The position numbers and the translations under genes were made by a program. The notes under the pieces were generated by a model. That model was not told where the DNA came from, searched no databases, and worked only from the letters and a program-made list of their open reading frames with translations. Below, piece after piece: positions 34,966 through 45,610 of a DNA stretch of 64,000 nucleotides; within the stretch, counting starts at the first letter, position 1, and the number at the start of each line of letters is the position of its first letter. Where the stretch lies: assembly GCF_016097555.1 (NCBI RefSeq), contig NC_054699.1:6728750-6792749 (forward strand), in the 5' to 3' direction. The stretch comes from Gigantopelta aegis. Lineage: Eukaryota; Mollusca; Gastropoda; Neomphalida; Peltospiridae.

Positions 34966-35523
34966 GGCATATACATCATATAGGAGTATTTCATTTCGGC
35001 TGGCCGCAGCGTTTTACAGACGCACGCATCCAGTGTAGACGCTCTCATTCAAACTAATGTATTTCGATTTTTCGCATCCAATCTATATGAACCTGTAATC
35101 GTCTAAATGGCGGGCGCGAAATAAGGAAGTAACTGTACTTAGGGCATCATGATTTAATGATGAGTATCGTGCCGAACAGGACACCTGAACCATGAAAAGA
35201 TCAGCTTCTATCTGGCAATAAACAACAGATGCACGTGTCATCTATTTTTGTAATTAGGTATGTACTTCTCGGTGTATTACAAAGTATATAAAACATGGAA
35301 CGAAACAAAATACATAGGCAGCTTAGATTGGCTGTTATTATTTAGCTCGTTAGATAGTGTTTTTTTTCTTTGTTTTTTTAAAGCAACGAGTTGTAAGATA
35401 AATGATACCAAACGGTCACGAATATAGTATATCCTCTATGTATGTATGGGTGTATGTTTGTATGTCAATATTTCTGTCTGTCCGTTTGCCTGCCTCTGTT
35501 TGTCTGTCTGTATTTGTTTGTAT

Positions 35524-35762
35524 GGAAGGAAGGAAGTGGTTTAACGACACACTCAAAGCATTTTATTTACGGTTATGACGTCGGACATATGGTTAAGGAC
35601 CACACAGATATTGAGGGAGGAAACCCGCTGTCTTCACTTCATGGGCTATTCTTTTCGATTAGCAGCAAGGGATCTTTTATATGCACCATCCCATAGACAG
35701 GATAGCACATACCACGGTCTTTGATGTATCAGTCGTGGTGCACTGGATGGAGCGAGAAATTG
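35524..35762 (-). mobile_element. SINE (type A tail), minus
   Basis: (GGAA)n tail, then TTTAACGACACACTCAAAGC, GACATATGGTTAAGGACCAC and core GCACATACCACGGTCTTTGA. Head absent. Confidence 0.88.
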
Positions 35763-36056
35763 TTTGTATGGATGTATTAATATCTATCTACAATGTATAC
35801 TAATTATAACCGAGACAGGTTCCATGGCAGTTAACAAACTCCTGGCTCACAACTTGGGTAGGCTGTCTCACTTGAGGGGAAATGAGGAGCAATGTTTACA
35901 GAAAATATGTTAGTTTGATTAGAAAATGTTAACATTATTGACAATGGTAATTGATTTGATGTAAAGGAACCCAGTATAGTGTTCGTATCAAGTGTTTCTT
36001 TTGTCACCCAACAAAGTGTAATAGAAGGGGTTCGGGGTGGGGTGGTGGAGCAGTGT

Positions 36057-36122
36057 GGACTACAGGATCCTAGACAGACCGCGCATCAGGCGAGCACTTT
36101 TCCACAGGACCACGTCCCGCCC
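36057..36122 (-). mobile_element. SINE (type B) head fragment abutting the PAN/sushi gene
   Basis: On minus: GGCGGGACGTGGTCCTGTGG through GCGCGGTCTGTCTAGGATCC, the tRNA-like head only. It begins exactly where the coding frame of the neighbouring gene ends. Confidence 0.75.
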
Positions 36123-36948
36123 TATATGGTGAAATAGATATTTGGTCGATCTACCTTGAAAGGCTTTCCAACCACTTCTACAGTGGAACCAACTTTTAGA
36201 GGACAAGGAATGGAGACCGTAAAGGACGATGCTGTGCTGTTCCAAGCATATCTGGAACACGTATAGTGGCTCTGTTCCCACAGACCATTGTTCTGGCACT
36301 TAATAGGATGATTCTCACAACACGACATATAGTCAGGATTGCATTTGAACTGAGCATACTTCCCCGAATCAGACTGTAAATATTCCAGAGTACCATTGGC
36401 TGGTGTTTGAAGCGTAGGACAACTAGGCCTGAAGATGGCAAACTGGACGGTTTCGTCTGACGACCCAACAGGTTGTTCCATCTTAGCAGAATCCTTTCGC
36501 ACACGACCCTGGAATCAAGTCATCCCACATTGATATGTCTGAAACAATTTGATTTTCTTCCTTCGTGTACAGGTTGTACAGGTGTTGCTCCAAGCAGAGG
36601 ACATTCGAGAGTTTGACGATCAAAACCGACTGACTCACAGCGATGATTCATCTTGCAGCTGGCAGCACACGAGCACTGGGATGATGATGGCAGAGTTTCT
36701 AGAACGTGCCTGTCTTGTTTTCGAGGTTCTTCTCCACTTACTGATACAGTTTTTAGTGAATCGGGTAAAGAACCGTTACAGGTGGTTAGTATTGTGATCA
36801 GCAGACCAACTGAAATAAAACGAATCACTTTAATGCAAGCAATGTCTTCTGTTATTTACATCCTATACATTAGATACTTTTACAACTACGCATATACAAA
36901 CTTTAAGTGGCATTATACACACCGACCCGACTCACATAAAAGAACCAT
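36122..36948 (-). CDS. Secreted PAN/apple plus sushi (CCP) protein, 3' end uncertain
   Basis: Exon 1 is 36936-36948 (ATG at 36948 in CCATGG context, donor GTGAGT). After a 126-bp intron, exon 2 starts at 36809 behind TTTTATTTCAG; joined they encode MVLLFGLLITILTTCNGS, a good signal peptide. A cysteine-rich PAN-like stretch follows (CSCAASCKMNHRCESVGFD, LECPLL). Exon 3, from about 36508 to 36122, gives a sushi domain (CPTLQTPANGTLEYL, FKCNPDYM, KCQNNGLWEQSHYTC), then VGSTVEVVGKPFKVDR, reminiscent of a galectin first strand. The exon 2/3 junction is unresolved: GTACAA or GTACAC near 36580 to the acceptor TTCCAG at 36509 keeps phase 0. At the 3' end the frame hits TAG at the SINE head; a GTAGAT donor near 36153 is the alternative. 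PAN and sushi domains bind proteins or glycans outside the cell; a recognition role is inference. Confidence 0.7.
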
Positions 36949-36979
36949 GGATCCAGAGAAATGACGACTGAAGCTATGT

Positions 36980-37105
36980 TCCGTTCCAACTAGTACTCCA
37001 CAACTGGTTCATCAAAGGCCGTGGTATGTGTTGTCCTGTCTGTGGGTAAGTGCATATAAAAGTCCCCTTGCTGCTTATCGGAAAGAGTAGCCTATGTCCC
37101 TCGTG
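36980..37105 (+). mobile_element. SINE core fragment
   Basis: CCGTTCCAACTAGTACTCCA, GGTATGTGTTGTCCTGTCTG, CATATAAAAGTCCCCTTGCT, then lost. It lies just 5' of the PAN/sushi gene start. Confidence 0.75.
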
Positions 37106-37228
37106 AAATAATTTCATTGTCACTAGCTTAAAGCTCAGTGGTATTCTACGAACTACCGTTACAGTCTACAAAACTGAACTGAAATTCTTCTCCAGAAATT
37201 GTGATAGAATACTATATAATCACTAGAA

Positions 37229-37676
37229 GGTACTATGTCAAAGTTGCAATAATGGCGGTTGCCGCCAAAATATTTATTAATATTTGCTTTGAAACATAAA
37301 ATGTATACCTATATGTATATGAAACTTACAACCAAATAATTCCATTTACTAGAAGAATAAAGACGTATTTTAGGGTGAATCTCGAGTGTGTATCACACAC
37401 ACTGACTACTGACGTCGCTGTTTATGTGTACACATTCAACACATTACGTTTTCCCATAATTCTTTGAAGACAACTAACAAAGAAACAAAGACCATCTTAT
37501 ATTTAGCTTCGAATTATTCGGGAAACCCCTCTTGTCCAGTGCAAGATTAATTTTGTTTTATTATTCTTGGGTTAATTACGAAAACATTATGCGTGAGATC
37601 AATTAATTTGTGGTTATTTATTACAGATAAATGTGAAAATAACAAAATACTGTAGTTTCAACTTTGACATAGGACC
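37229..37676. mobile_element. MITE, 448 bp
   Basis: Inverted ends GGTACTATGTCAAAGTTG and CAACTTTGACATAGGACC. TTAA follows at right (37677-37680) but AGAA precedes at left, so a TTAA target is only half supported. No frame inside. Confidence 0.65.
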
Positions 37677-37679
37677 TTA

Positions 37680-38600
37680 AATTCACATAGAAAAGGCTAA
37701 ATTCGTTGAAACAAACAAGTAAGGCTTATCACGAGTCTCTGTAGCGCAATAGCGCAACACATACGGTGGCTGGTATACCTTGTACCTTTATGACTTTGAA
37801 TAAATTTATTTTGAAGGACTCCATATTTTTAAATAATTAAAACTGCCACAGTATATAATTTAATACACATACCTGTGTGGAAATGCAAACTTACACCATT
37901 GAATAGTTTTTAATGCTAAAGTTATTCCATATTTATTATTAGGGACACGCAAATAACACATCCATGTGCCTTTGATAACTTAAAACCAATTGGATAACAC
38001 TGCTGAATTATCCAACTTGTCCGGTAACACCAATGAAATAATGAGCTTGTTCATAAAGTAAGATGTGTCTGCACGTGCAGGCCGATTACAGTTCTGCGTG
38101 GCCAGATATGATTTTATGTTTCTTTGTTCAACTAGTTTACAAAAGTTAACAAAAAAACTTTATATCTTTTAATTATTTTATCTTGAATTTGTATTTTGAA
38201 AAGAGATGCTTTCTGTAGAATGACCCATCAGTATTTCCTGTTCCTCTTTGGGCTGAAACACTCAATGTCAGTAAAGAATTAAGAACTCGTTAACATGCTG
38301 ATCTCTAACCAGAATAATCGTTTTGTTAACATTAATCTTATAATCCTAATATTAATCCCTAATTACTATTTGTTTTAATCTCATAAGCCACGCTTCCTCG
38401 TGCCAGACTCGTGCCAATCTTGAGCATGCCAGTTGCCATGACGATAGCGCGTCACTTTGCTCAATGTCGTCTGATTGCCACTCATCCCTCCTAATAAACG
38501 CCAATTAATTTTTGACACGTCATTAACGTATAAAACTCTTATTACAGTCCATGAGAAAGTCATTCAGCATATAGATACACGCATAGCAGTTCGTTAACAG
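37680..38600. other. Upstream region of the BTB gene, no gene seen
   Basis: AT-rich DNA without recognisable repeats or exons. It should contain the BTB gene promoter and 5' UTR; no clear TATA/initiator pair could be assigned. Confidence 0.5.
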
Positions 38601-38625
38601 TTGACATATTATAAACTATTTTACC

Positions 38626-38707
38626 ATGGAAAGCTATACCTCAAGGACATGTCTTGTAGACATCGATGTTTTGGACAATGGTGGAATCGAAAATGAAGAG
38701 TTTAATG
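38626..38707 (+). CDS. BTB gene exon 1
   Basis: Encodes MESYTSRTCLVDIDVLDNGG and IENEEFN; donor G|GTGAGT in phase 1, completed by AT of exon 2 to give D. Confidence 0.88.
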
Positions 38708-41700
38708 GTGAGTACTTACAATCAACGAAATGTGTTGATATTGCTGTATTGTCGATAGAGCGTTCACCTGAGGTGATTGCGGAGTAGGATCGAAACACAT
38801 CTATGAGCTCATTATCTGATTATGTTTTTCCCCGTTCTAACCAATGCCCCCACGAATGGTGTATCAAAGGTCGTGATATGTGCTGTTCTCTGACTTCATT
38901 ATCTGATTATGTTCTTTCCCGTTCTAACCAATGCCCCCACGAATGGTGTATCAATGGCCGTGATATGTGCTGTTCTCGATGTGGTAAAATGCATATAACA
39001 GATGCCTTGCCACTAATGAACAAATATAGCATGTTTACTCAAAGACAATGTGAAAAAAATAGTGTATGTTTGACATCCAATACTTTATGATTAATTTTTT
39101 TTTATTTTTATTTTTTATTATTATTTTTTTTTATTATTGTCCCAGAAGAATACGTAGTGTTAGGGTTGGGGCCCTAAATCACTACTACAATACATAGCAT
39201 ATATATATTAGTAGTAACATATACAGGTAATTACATAGACATATCTAGTATGAAGAAATATTCTTTAAACTCCTCTAGGGCACTGACCTAAATTGAAAAG
39301 AAAGATAGAGAAAAAAGAAAAGAATAAAAAGAAAAGAAAAAAGAAATAAGAAACGAAAGAAGGAACAGAGTTACTTCGTGCATAATTGCGCATATATGAC
39401 AGTATATTCACAGAGATACTCACATACATAAATGCATACATATAGAATACTATACGAGTTTTCGCTAGATATAATTTTTACGAAACTCGTGAACTTCCCA
39501 AACGTATCTGATCGAACGAAAGTGAGGTCAGATACGTTTGGGAAGTTCACGAGTTTCGTAAAAATGATATCTAGCGAAAACGAGTGTGGTATTTTATTTA
39601 TTACCCTCCTTTAAATCACGCAAATTATGAAAAATCAATCAATCAATCAATCAATTTTGTAGCCTATTTCAAGACCGGATGTTGATTTGCATAACTAGCC
39701 GGTGCACGACTACGTACCGCCGCATTGAGAAATAGTTCGTTGTACTTCCGCTACTTCTCAGTGACGTTTTCAGGGGCGTGGTGTAGACGTACTTCCCCAT
39801 AAATTTCCATCGGGTTTCATTTTTTAATTTAAAGAAAGCTGTAAGGTACATGCATCAATATATGTTTATTTTCATATTGGGTGAAAAATGGGTAAAACTA
39901 ATGCATAATTCCATATTTTAACAAAACGCCCCCAAGAAACAAATGTTCCCGTTACCCTACTGGTTATGCTAATAATGATGAATTCACAAATCACAACTGA
40001 CAATAACAATTTGTTGACCAAAAATCCTACCAATAAGAGAATAACAAGTGTTTTTGCAAAAGCAGCTGAGTTCATGGGAAAACTAAAGTTATAATTTTAA
40101 GGTCGACGACAGTCACTTTTCGCGCCCTTGTTTTGGCTTTCTTTATACACAATAAATATAGCATATCTTAACCGTAATTTCACTTGAAATCCATATTTCG
40201 TAAAAGGTACAATTTTTCAATCACAGAATTTTCTTCAAACACATTCAGGTGCTTCAGTAATGTTCGAAAAAAAAAAAAAAATCAATAGGAATTTTGCTTT
40301 GGATTTTTTCCAGCATTCTTAAAACGGAAACGTCATGTACCCAGTTTGTGGTTATTGTAAGGAGGTGCAAAGTGACGTCATTCGAATTCTGACGTCATTC
40401 AAATTCAAAATTAGCTATATTATTGCAATGCATCGCCACATTAAAATAAAAACTGGTCTACTAACCTTGACCCCTGTTAAATTTCTACAAGCAAACAACG
40501 CTGTTTACAGGTCGGTATATTTTACTTTTTCTTAATTCTACAAAAAATATTAAGTTTAAGTTTTAAAAAATAAAATACTACCTTTTGTCAAATATATCAT
40601 ATGAAAAAATTAACGTTGGATATGTTTCATTTATTGTGTACGAAGCCAAAACAAGGGTCCAAAAAGTGACTGTCGTAGACCTTAATAATGATGAATTCAC
40701 AAATCACAACTGACAATAACAATTTGTAGACAAAAAATCCACTTAATAAATAAAATGAATATGTTTAATTATTGTTCTATTCATTCTTTTATTTTTATTT
40801 TTTATTTAAAAATATTTCTCGCGCGGTCCAGTTTACATCAACTTTTAATGAATGACATTTGTAGTAAAAGTTGTGGATGTTACTGACCTTGACATTAATT
40901 ATGAATGAAAAAAAATAGTCCCGTTATGCTAATAAGGTCGCTGTCCAACCAATCGAAATTGACTCTGTTCCCTGTTGACAAATCAAAATACAGTTTGTAA
41001 TACGCACCTGGTGGTGCGTACGAAATTTGTACGACACCGCTATATCTTCACCAGGAGGGTAATAAACATATATATTATACATGTACATATATTCACAGAT
41101 GTACCCACATCTACCAGAAAATATATACGGAAGAAATGAAATTAAAAGTATTATATTTGTAAAATGTAGTCTGAATTTTGTTTTCAAACAAGCTGTTTCC
41201 ATGTCGAGATTATCTTTAAGTCTCAATAAAATAGTGTTTGCCACGTTGCCCATTCATTATTAAATACATCGTATTTACAAGTTTTTAAAAGAATATATCT
41301 TTCAATTTCAAATTTATGTTGCATTATGACATGCACAGCGTTAATACTTAAACACTTCTTTTGTATTTTCATACTGTATATATAATATTTTATATTAATT
41401 ATTAACCAGTTTATAAAATCACTTTTATTATTATTTATCAAACCAAACATTATAATAATTTTATTGAAATGAATTATAGTTTCTGTTCGAGTAAATATCC
41501 AATCTGTTACTGCTTCCCATAAAGTGTGTACCTTATCGCAATCGAAAAATAAATGTATTGTTTCAGGAAAATTATTACAGAAGTTACATATATCAGAATC
41601 AGTGTAGTTAATCTTGTATAGAAAAGTATTAGTAGCTAATATGTTTTGCAGTAATCTATACTGAAACCATCGAAGGCTAGAATCTTTCACACATCGAAAT

Positions 41701-44364
41701 GGTAAAGCATAATATTTTTCCCAGTCAGTTTGTTCAAACAAAAAGCCTTCATTACTATATTTTATCTGTCCTTTTGGCTTTACATACTGAAAGTTTAAAA
41801 ATGTCATGATTAATGATTAATTAATAAATGAACTCTAGTGGTGTCATTCAGAAAAAAGGAGAAAAAAATTCTCTTTAAATAATTTGTATTGCTTGTTTTG
41901 CCTGCTACGTACAGTATGTGAGAAAAAGAATATCTAAAAAATGATGTATGTATAAATCGTGAGATATAATAATTCTTCTTCTTCAGATTCCACTTCTGGA
42001 TACGACTCTGATGATTCTAGATCTTCTGTCGGTGACGACCAAGTGAGCTCCACATGCCGTTCACCCAGCGTTCCAGGGGAGATAATGCTGTTTAGCAACA
42101 CGAGCGGTCTGTGTGACAGTCTCAAGTACATCATCACCATGTCGGAATTGTGTGACGTCATGTTCCTCGTCGGAAAAGAACGAGTCCCAGTTTACGGAGT
42201 TAAAGCCATCTTAGCCACACGAAGCAGGTAATTATATCGATGACATTTTAAAATAATAATTACAGAGAAACAGGAGTAATCGTTTATGCATAATCCATAA
42301 TACATACATTCGAAAATGGCGTTAGTAATATGAACGAATGAATGTTTAACGACACCCCAGCACGAAAAATACATCGGCCATTGGGTGTCAAACTATGGTA
42401 ATGCAAATAAATAAAGTGATGATCAACATCAATATAAAAATTCAAGACTTAAAACAAAAACAGTGTAAAGAACTGCGCAAAAACACAAATATCAGAATTT
42501 TACGGATACTGAATTTTACTCAAAACTTCAATTTTGTGCTGTATTGGCCATTCTCAAAGAGAATGTTACACCCCTGCACCACGGTGAGGTTACAGCACAC
42601 GCAGGGGAGTAATATAAATGTAACGTTACTTATTAAAATGTTAAATGCTTAGAATAACAACTCTTTTTATGGAAGCTGTAGAAATGTGGGTTTTTTGCGC
42701 ATAACCAAAAGCATCGACATGAATTTGTTAATATTAAATTGGTGTAATTATGTGTGAATAACTGGTCAAAGGACGTGGTATGTGCTTTCCTGTCTGTGGG
42801 ATTGTGCATAGAAAAGATCCCTTGCTGCTAAGGGAAAAATGTAGCGGGTTTCTGATGATGACTATGTGTCAGAATTTCCAAATATGTGACATTCAATAGC
42901 CGATGATTAATTAATCAATGTTCTTTATTGCTGTTGTAAAAAAAAAGAAAAAAAAGCATACCCCCCCCCCCCCACCGCACCAAAACAAACAAAAACAACA
43001 CAGAAACAACAACAAAGTTTTATGTGTGTGAATAGTAAGGCCTCTGAGATTCTTTAATTTTTGTGTTTTGAAGTTTCCTTCCTCTGTTTTAACAAGCTTC
43101 ACAATATGCATATCTTTAAGCAGTGTTTGTAATGATACTGTTTTTATTTTTCTAGAGTTCTGTACCAGTTGATACTGTTTCACCAGAGGAAAATGACAGA
43201 CGAGGCATCGAAGAAGAAGTCAAAGTCCAGACGCCAGACCTTGGGAACTCATCTAACCATTCCAGTACCTGACTACGACATCGACGTCTTCCGCAGCTTG
43301 GTGACGTTTCTACATTGTGGGAAAGTGAAGGTGGACGCTAAAGCTGTTGTGGGTAAGTGGATAAATTACACTGATATAATTTTCTTCAGATTTTTAATTA
43401 CAACAGTAATTGATATACAAATAAGGAGAATATCACAAAATTATTTTTTGTTGTCACCGATGATTGACGAAAATGTCAACAACGCCCGTAGAGGGAGTGT
43501 GGTGGGGTGGGGGACAAGTAGTATTCTTTCATGTTTGTGAACGAAATTTCTTAGCAACATAAAAGTCGAGTAACTATGTGCGAGATGATTTTTGGCTGTT
43601 TTAAAGATTTATTATTATTATTATTATTATTATTATATTGAACAAAATATGTGATAGTCGTGAAGTAGTTTTGCAGGTTTCTACAGACGTGTTGAGTTGA
43701 CAACATGTTTACCAGAACTAGTTACTGGTTATAGTCCTTAATCAAAGAAAAACAACATTTCTATCAGCTGTTGTGTCATAAATGAAGACATTTAGTTACA
43801 TAAGATTATTTTTCTTCACATAATTAACACTGTAGTAAGATAAGTGTAATTAATTGATTGTTTCTACAATTTCAGGTCTACTGTGTGCAGCCTCCGAGTA
43901 CGAGTTGAAAGATCTGTCCATGGCATGCTGGGATTTTGTTCGACGGATGAAGGGTCAAGGTCAGAAAGACAACTTGATGACGTCAGCTTCCAGATATGGT
44001 ACAAAGAAAGCGGCCCAGAAATTGATTATGGAGGTATGCATTTTAATAATATTTACTCTTCAAGACGAAACGTTGAGTTTAAAAACAAAATCTTTTAAAC
44101 TTTTTAAATATGTTTTCCAAGTGGATGTTTTTATGACAAAGACCTTTGTTTTAAATTAAATACCATTTAACTGAATGTAGCATACTTTGAATAACATGGC
44201 GGCATATTTAGCTTAAAGAAACAAATGTTGAGCTATGATCACGGCACTTACTGATCATAACGCTATCTGTATTAAATGACGACAGACTGTCAAAAAGTGG
44301 GTGAATATTCAAAAATTCAATCTGTGTTTTTTTCTTTCTTCAGATTTCTAAAACCGCTGGCTGA
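38626..44364 (+). CDS. BTB/POZ domain protein (serine-enriched gprs-like), 232 aa
   Basis: Five coding exons: 38626-38707, 41987-42227, 43156-43352, 43876-44033 and 44344-44364. All have GT-AG ends and phases that add up exactly to 232 codons. ATG lies in ACCATGG. Residues 1-60 are acidic and serine-rich (DSTSGYDSDDSRSSVGDD). The BTB fold follows: SELCDVMFLVGKERVPVYGV, KAILATRSRVLYQLI, a lysine-rich insert (ASKKKSKSRR, 126-134), then YDIDVFRSLVTFLHCGKVKV and AASEYELKDLSMACWDFV. The end, ISKTAG, is in a tiny last exon. BTB domains dimerise and often recruit Cullin-3; no Kelch, MATH or zinc finger is attached. The wording around the BTB recalls Drosophila gprs, which is much longer; that link is from memory. 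Intron 1 (3.3 kb) carries an antisense LINE and MITEs. Confidence 0.92.
38810..39095 (+). mobile_element. Decayed SINE with duplicated core
   Basis: An 85-bp piece (CCAATGCCCCCACGAATGGT, GATATGTGCTGTTCTC) occurs twice in tandem, then CATATAACAGATGCCTTGCC and a worn tail. An old copy in BTB intron 1. Confidence 0.75.
39451..39585. repeat. Hairpin-forming palindrome
   Basis: Arms TTTTCGCTAGATAT..TTTTTACGAAACTCGTGAAC..CCCAAACGTATCTGA of about 60 bp separated by a 15-bp loop. A degraded arm (ATGAAACTCGTGAACAG) occurs near 20594, so it belongs to a dispersed family. Confidence 0.8.
40101..40681. mobile_element. TTAA-flanked MITE (piggyBac-like), 581 bp
   Basis: Inverted ends GGTCGACGACAGTCACTTTT and, at right, AAAAAGTGACTGTCGTAGAC C; homology continues through CCCTTGTTTTGGCTT. 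TTAA at 40097-40100 and 40682-40685. No transposase frame. Confidence 0.85.
41223..41807 (-). pseudogene. LINE ORF2 C-terminal fragment (zinc-binding RT tail)
   Basis: 194 open codons. FRCVKDSSLRWFQYRLLQNI, LATNTFLYKI, then a CCHC-like CNFCNNFPETIHLFFDC and KVHTLWEAV match the zf-RVT region that ends L1/Tx1-type ORF2 proteins. The reverse transcriptase itself is missing, so the insertion was 5'-truncated. The long intact frame suggests a fairly recent insertion compared with the copies at 5775 and 58925. Confidence 0.88.
41811..41858 (+). mobile_element. SINE (type B) tail fragment
   Basis: TTAATAAATGAACTCTAGTG and GTGTCATTCAG, abutting the LINE's truncated 5' end. Confidence 0.6.
41987..42227 (+). 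CDS. BTB gene exon 2
   Basis: 241 nt after TTCTTCTTCTTCAG. Serine-rich acidic segment and the first half of the BTB domain (LCDVMFLVG); ends CGAAGCAG|GTAATT. Confidence 0.93.
42335..42405 (-). mobile_element. Short repeat tail (SINE-like)
   Basis: AATGAATGTTTAACGACACC then GGCCATTGGGTGTCAAACTA. A related piece is at 19690-19780. The GTTTAACGACACC word is shared with the other SINE tails. Confidence 0.5.
42745..42945 (+). mobile_element. SINE (type B), 5'-truncated
   Basis: ACTGGTCAAAGGACGTGGTA, CATAGAAAAGATCCCTTGCT and tail GCCGATGATTAATTAATCAA. A C-run at 42961-42974 follows. It lies in BTB intron 2. Confidence 0.85.
43156..43352 (+). CDS. BTB gene exon 3
   Basis: 197 nt after TTTTTCTAG. 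VLYQLILFHQRKMTDEASKK, basic insert, and DIDVFRSLVTFLHCGKV; donor G|GTAAGT. Confidence 0.93.
43876..44033 (+). CDS. BTB gene exon 4
   Basis: 158 nt after AATTTCAG. GLLCAASEYELKDLSMACWD and the helical start of the BACK-like region (MTSASRYGTKKAAQKLIME); donor GTATGC. Confidence 0.92.
44344..44364 (+). CDS. BTB gene exon 5 (last six codons)
   Basis: ISKTAG then TGA, after TTTCTTTCTTCAG. Confidence 0.85.
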   Translation: MSKTAG

Positions 44365-44960
44365 GAGCAAGTCATCTCTCTACCGAGACTCAATCACGTG
44401 ACTACCACATAGGTCACGCACCCGTCACTCATACGTCATATCCGGCTTCGACACCCAAATCAAAGTGACGGACTGACACTACCACAGAGGTCATGCACCC
44501 GTCATTCACACGTCATATCCGGTTTCGACTCCCAAATCAAAGTGATGGACAGGCAAGACAAAACAACGAGCCAAGTTTCCTGCAAATCCGCTTTTGTTAC
44601 GAATCGCTGTGACGTGATCGAAACTGTATCGGTGTTCGAAAAACACGTGACATTTCTTTGTATTAATGTACGGTTTCGGATACATTAAATAGTGTTTGGC
44701 ACTAAATTGATATATTAAGAATAAACATTTGGATTTTTAATTTTTATTATTTTCGTGTGATTAATTATTTTGTTTTATTTTCTGCTTCAATAGATGAAAT
44801 GTTTTAAACAGAACCAAGGTAGTTTGTGTGAATTAAAATAAATTAACTTTGATCCAGTTCTTTTTAATGTTTTAATACCAATTTGTCTGTTGGCACTTGT
44901 AAAGTGTAGAACAACGTTTCTTAGATAGAGTGAATAAAGCTGCAGTTTATCATTGACAAT
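44365..44960 (+). terminator. BTB gene 3' UTR with candidate poly-A signals
   Basis: AATAAA occurs at about 44721, 44838 and 44932 on the gene's strand. The last, GTGAATAAAGCTGCAG, is a good candidate. Two near-identical 60-bp stretches (GGTCACGCACCCGTCACTCA and GGTCATGCACCCGTCATTCA) sit at about 44410 and 44489. Confidence 0.55.
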
Positions 44961-44979
44961 TTCAATTTTCTGGACTTTT

Positions 44980-45045
44980 CATTCATTAGTTATATGATGT
45001 CGGACATATGGTTAAGGACCATACATATATTGAGAGAGGAAACGA
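44980..45045 (-). mobile_element. SINE (type A) tail fragment, minus
   Basis: TTATATGATGTCGGACATAT and GGTTAAGGACCATACATATA; both ends lost. Confidence 0.7.
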
Positions 45046-45174
45046 ATTAGTATTATTACCTGCACACAGTGATATTACTTCAGGGGTGGGGGGGGGGGGG
45101 GGAGATTATATTGGACTTCAAGAGTTTAAAACATTGAACTGAGTGAACATAGATGCGCTGTCCTTAAAGTTTCT

Positions 45175-45610
45175 ATAGGTAGTATTAAACCAAATAACTT
45201 CCGGCTGGGTTAAAGTTCGAGGTGCACTTAACTTTTGACAACGAAGTTAACAACACAAGTCCTGTGATTGGTGATAAATGTGAGTGTCGGTGTAAAAAAA
45301 ATAGTTTCATCTGGGCAAAAAATGTATGCAATTTTATATCATCTAGTACCACTGTATCAATTAGCCTTGTGCTTGAAACATGTGAGGGATACCTGTGAAA
45401 TTTGTGCGCAACTTGGGTAGTCATAGATGCTACCTGTTATCTCTGAAATGATCAAATTGACCCCCATTTTTAAAATTAACTTTAAGTGTGAGGGTTGGTA
45501 GGATTTATATATGTGGTGTTTATGTCGATTGATACGCTTCATGTAGGAGTTTTAGCCACATGTTACTATTGTCGTCAATGGGATTTGATTTGGTAGTATA
45601 CACCCTGTTA
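45175..45610 (-). repeat. Unclassified repeat R1, inverted copy
   Basis: TAACTTCCGGCTGGGTTAAA and TTCGAGGTGCAC at left, ATTTGGTAGTATACACCCTG at right. It reads as the reverse complement of 15918-16770 and 60140-60605. No coding frame. Confidence 0.75.

Larger units (their letters stand above)
34245..35095. repeat. CpG-bearing repeat R3, two tandem copies
   Basis: Copy 1 (about 34245-34640, interrupted by a SINE) and copy 2 (about 34660-35095, interrupted by a T/G-rich tract) both contain GGCTGGCCGCA, AGACGCACGCATCCAGTGTA and CATTCAAACTAATGTATTTC, and start with ATATAGACYG. The inverted motif GGATGCG/CGCATCC near the ends suggests a TIR element. Confidence 0.7.
39096..41810 (-). mobile_element. 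LINE, 3' half, minus, interrupted
   Basis: 3' terminus at 39096-39440: T-run, TTATTGTCCCAGAAGAATAC, GGTTGGGGCCCTAAATCA. The coding part is at 41223-41807. Between about 39445 and 41060 lies inserted, unrelated AT-rich DNA with a hairpin and a TTAA MITE. It lies antisense in intron 1 of the BTB gene. Confidence 0.75.

Noticed and set aside
34632-35057. 130-codon frames rich in F/C/V or K/N/T
   Set aside because: T/G-rich low-complexity tract inside repeat R3.
36520-36828. Start of the PAN/sushi gene at 36828
   Set aside because: That position is GTG, and TTTTATTTCAG just inside is a splice acceptor. A 13-nt exon at 36936-36948 supplies ATG and completes the signal peptide.
41934-42231. Minus-strand frame opposite the BTB exon
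   Set aside because: Antisense shadow of BTB exon 2, which has correct splice sites on plus.
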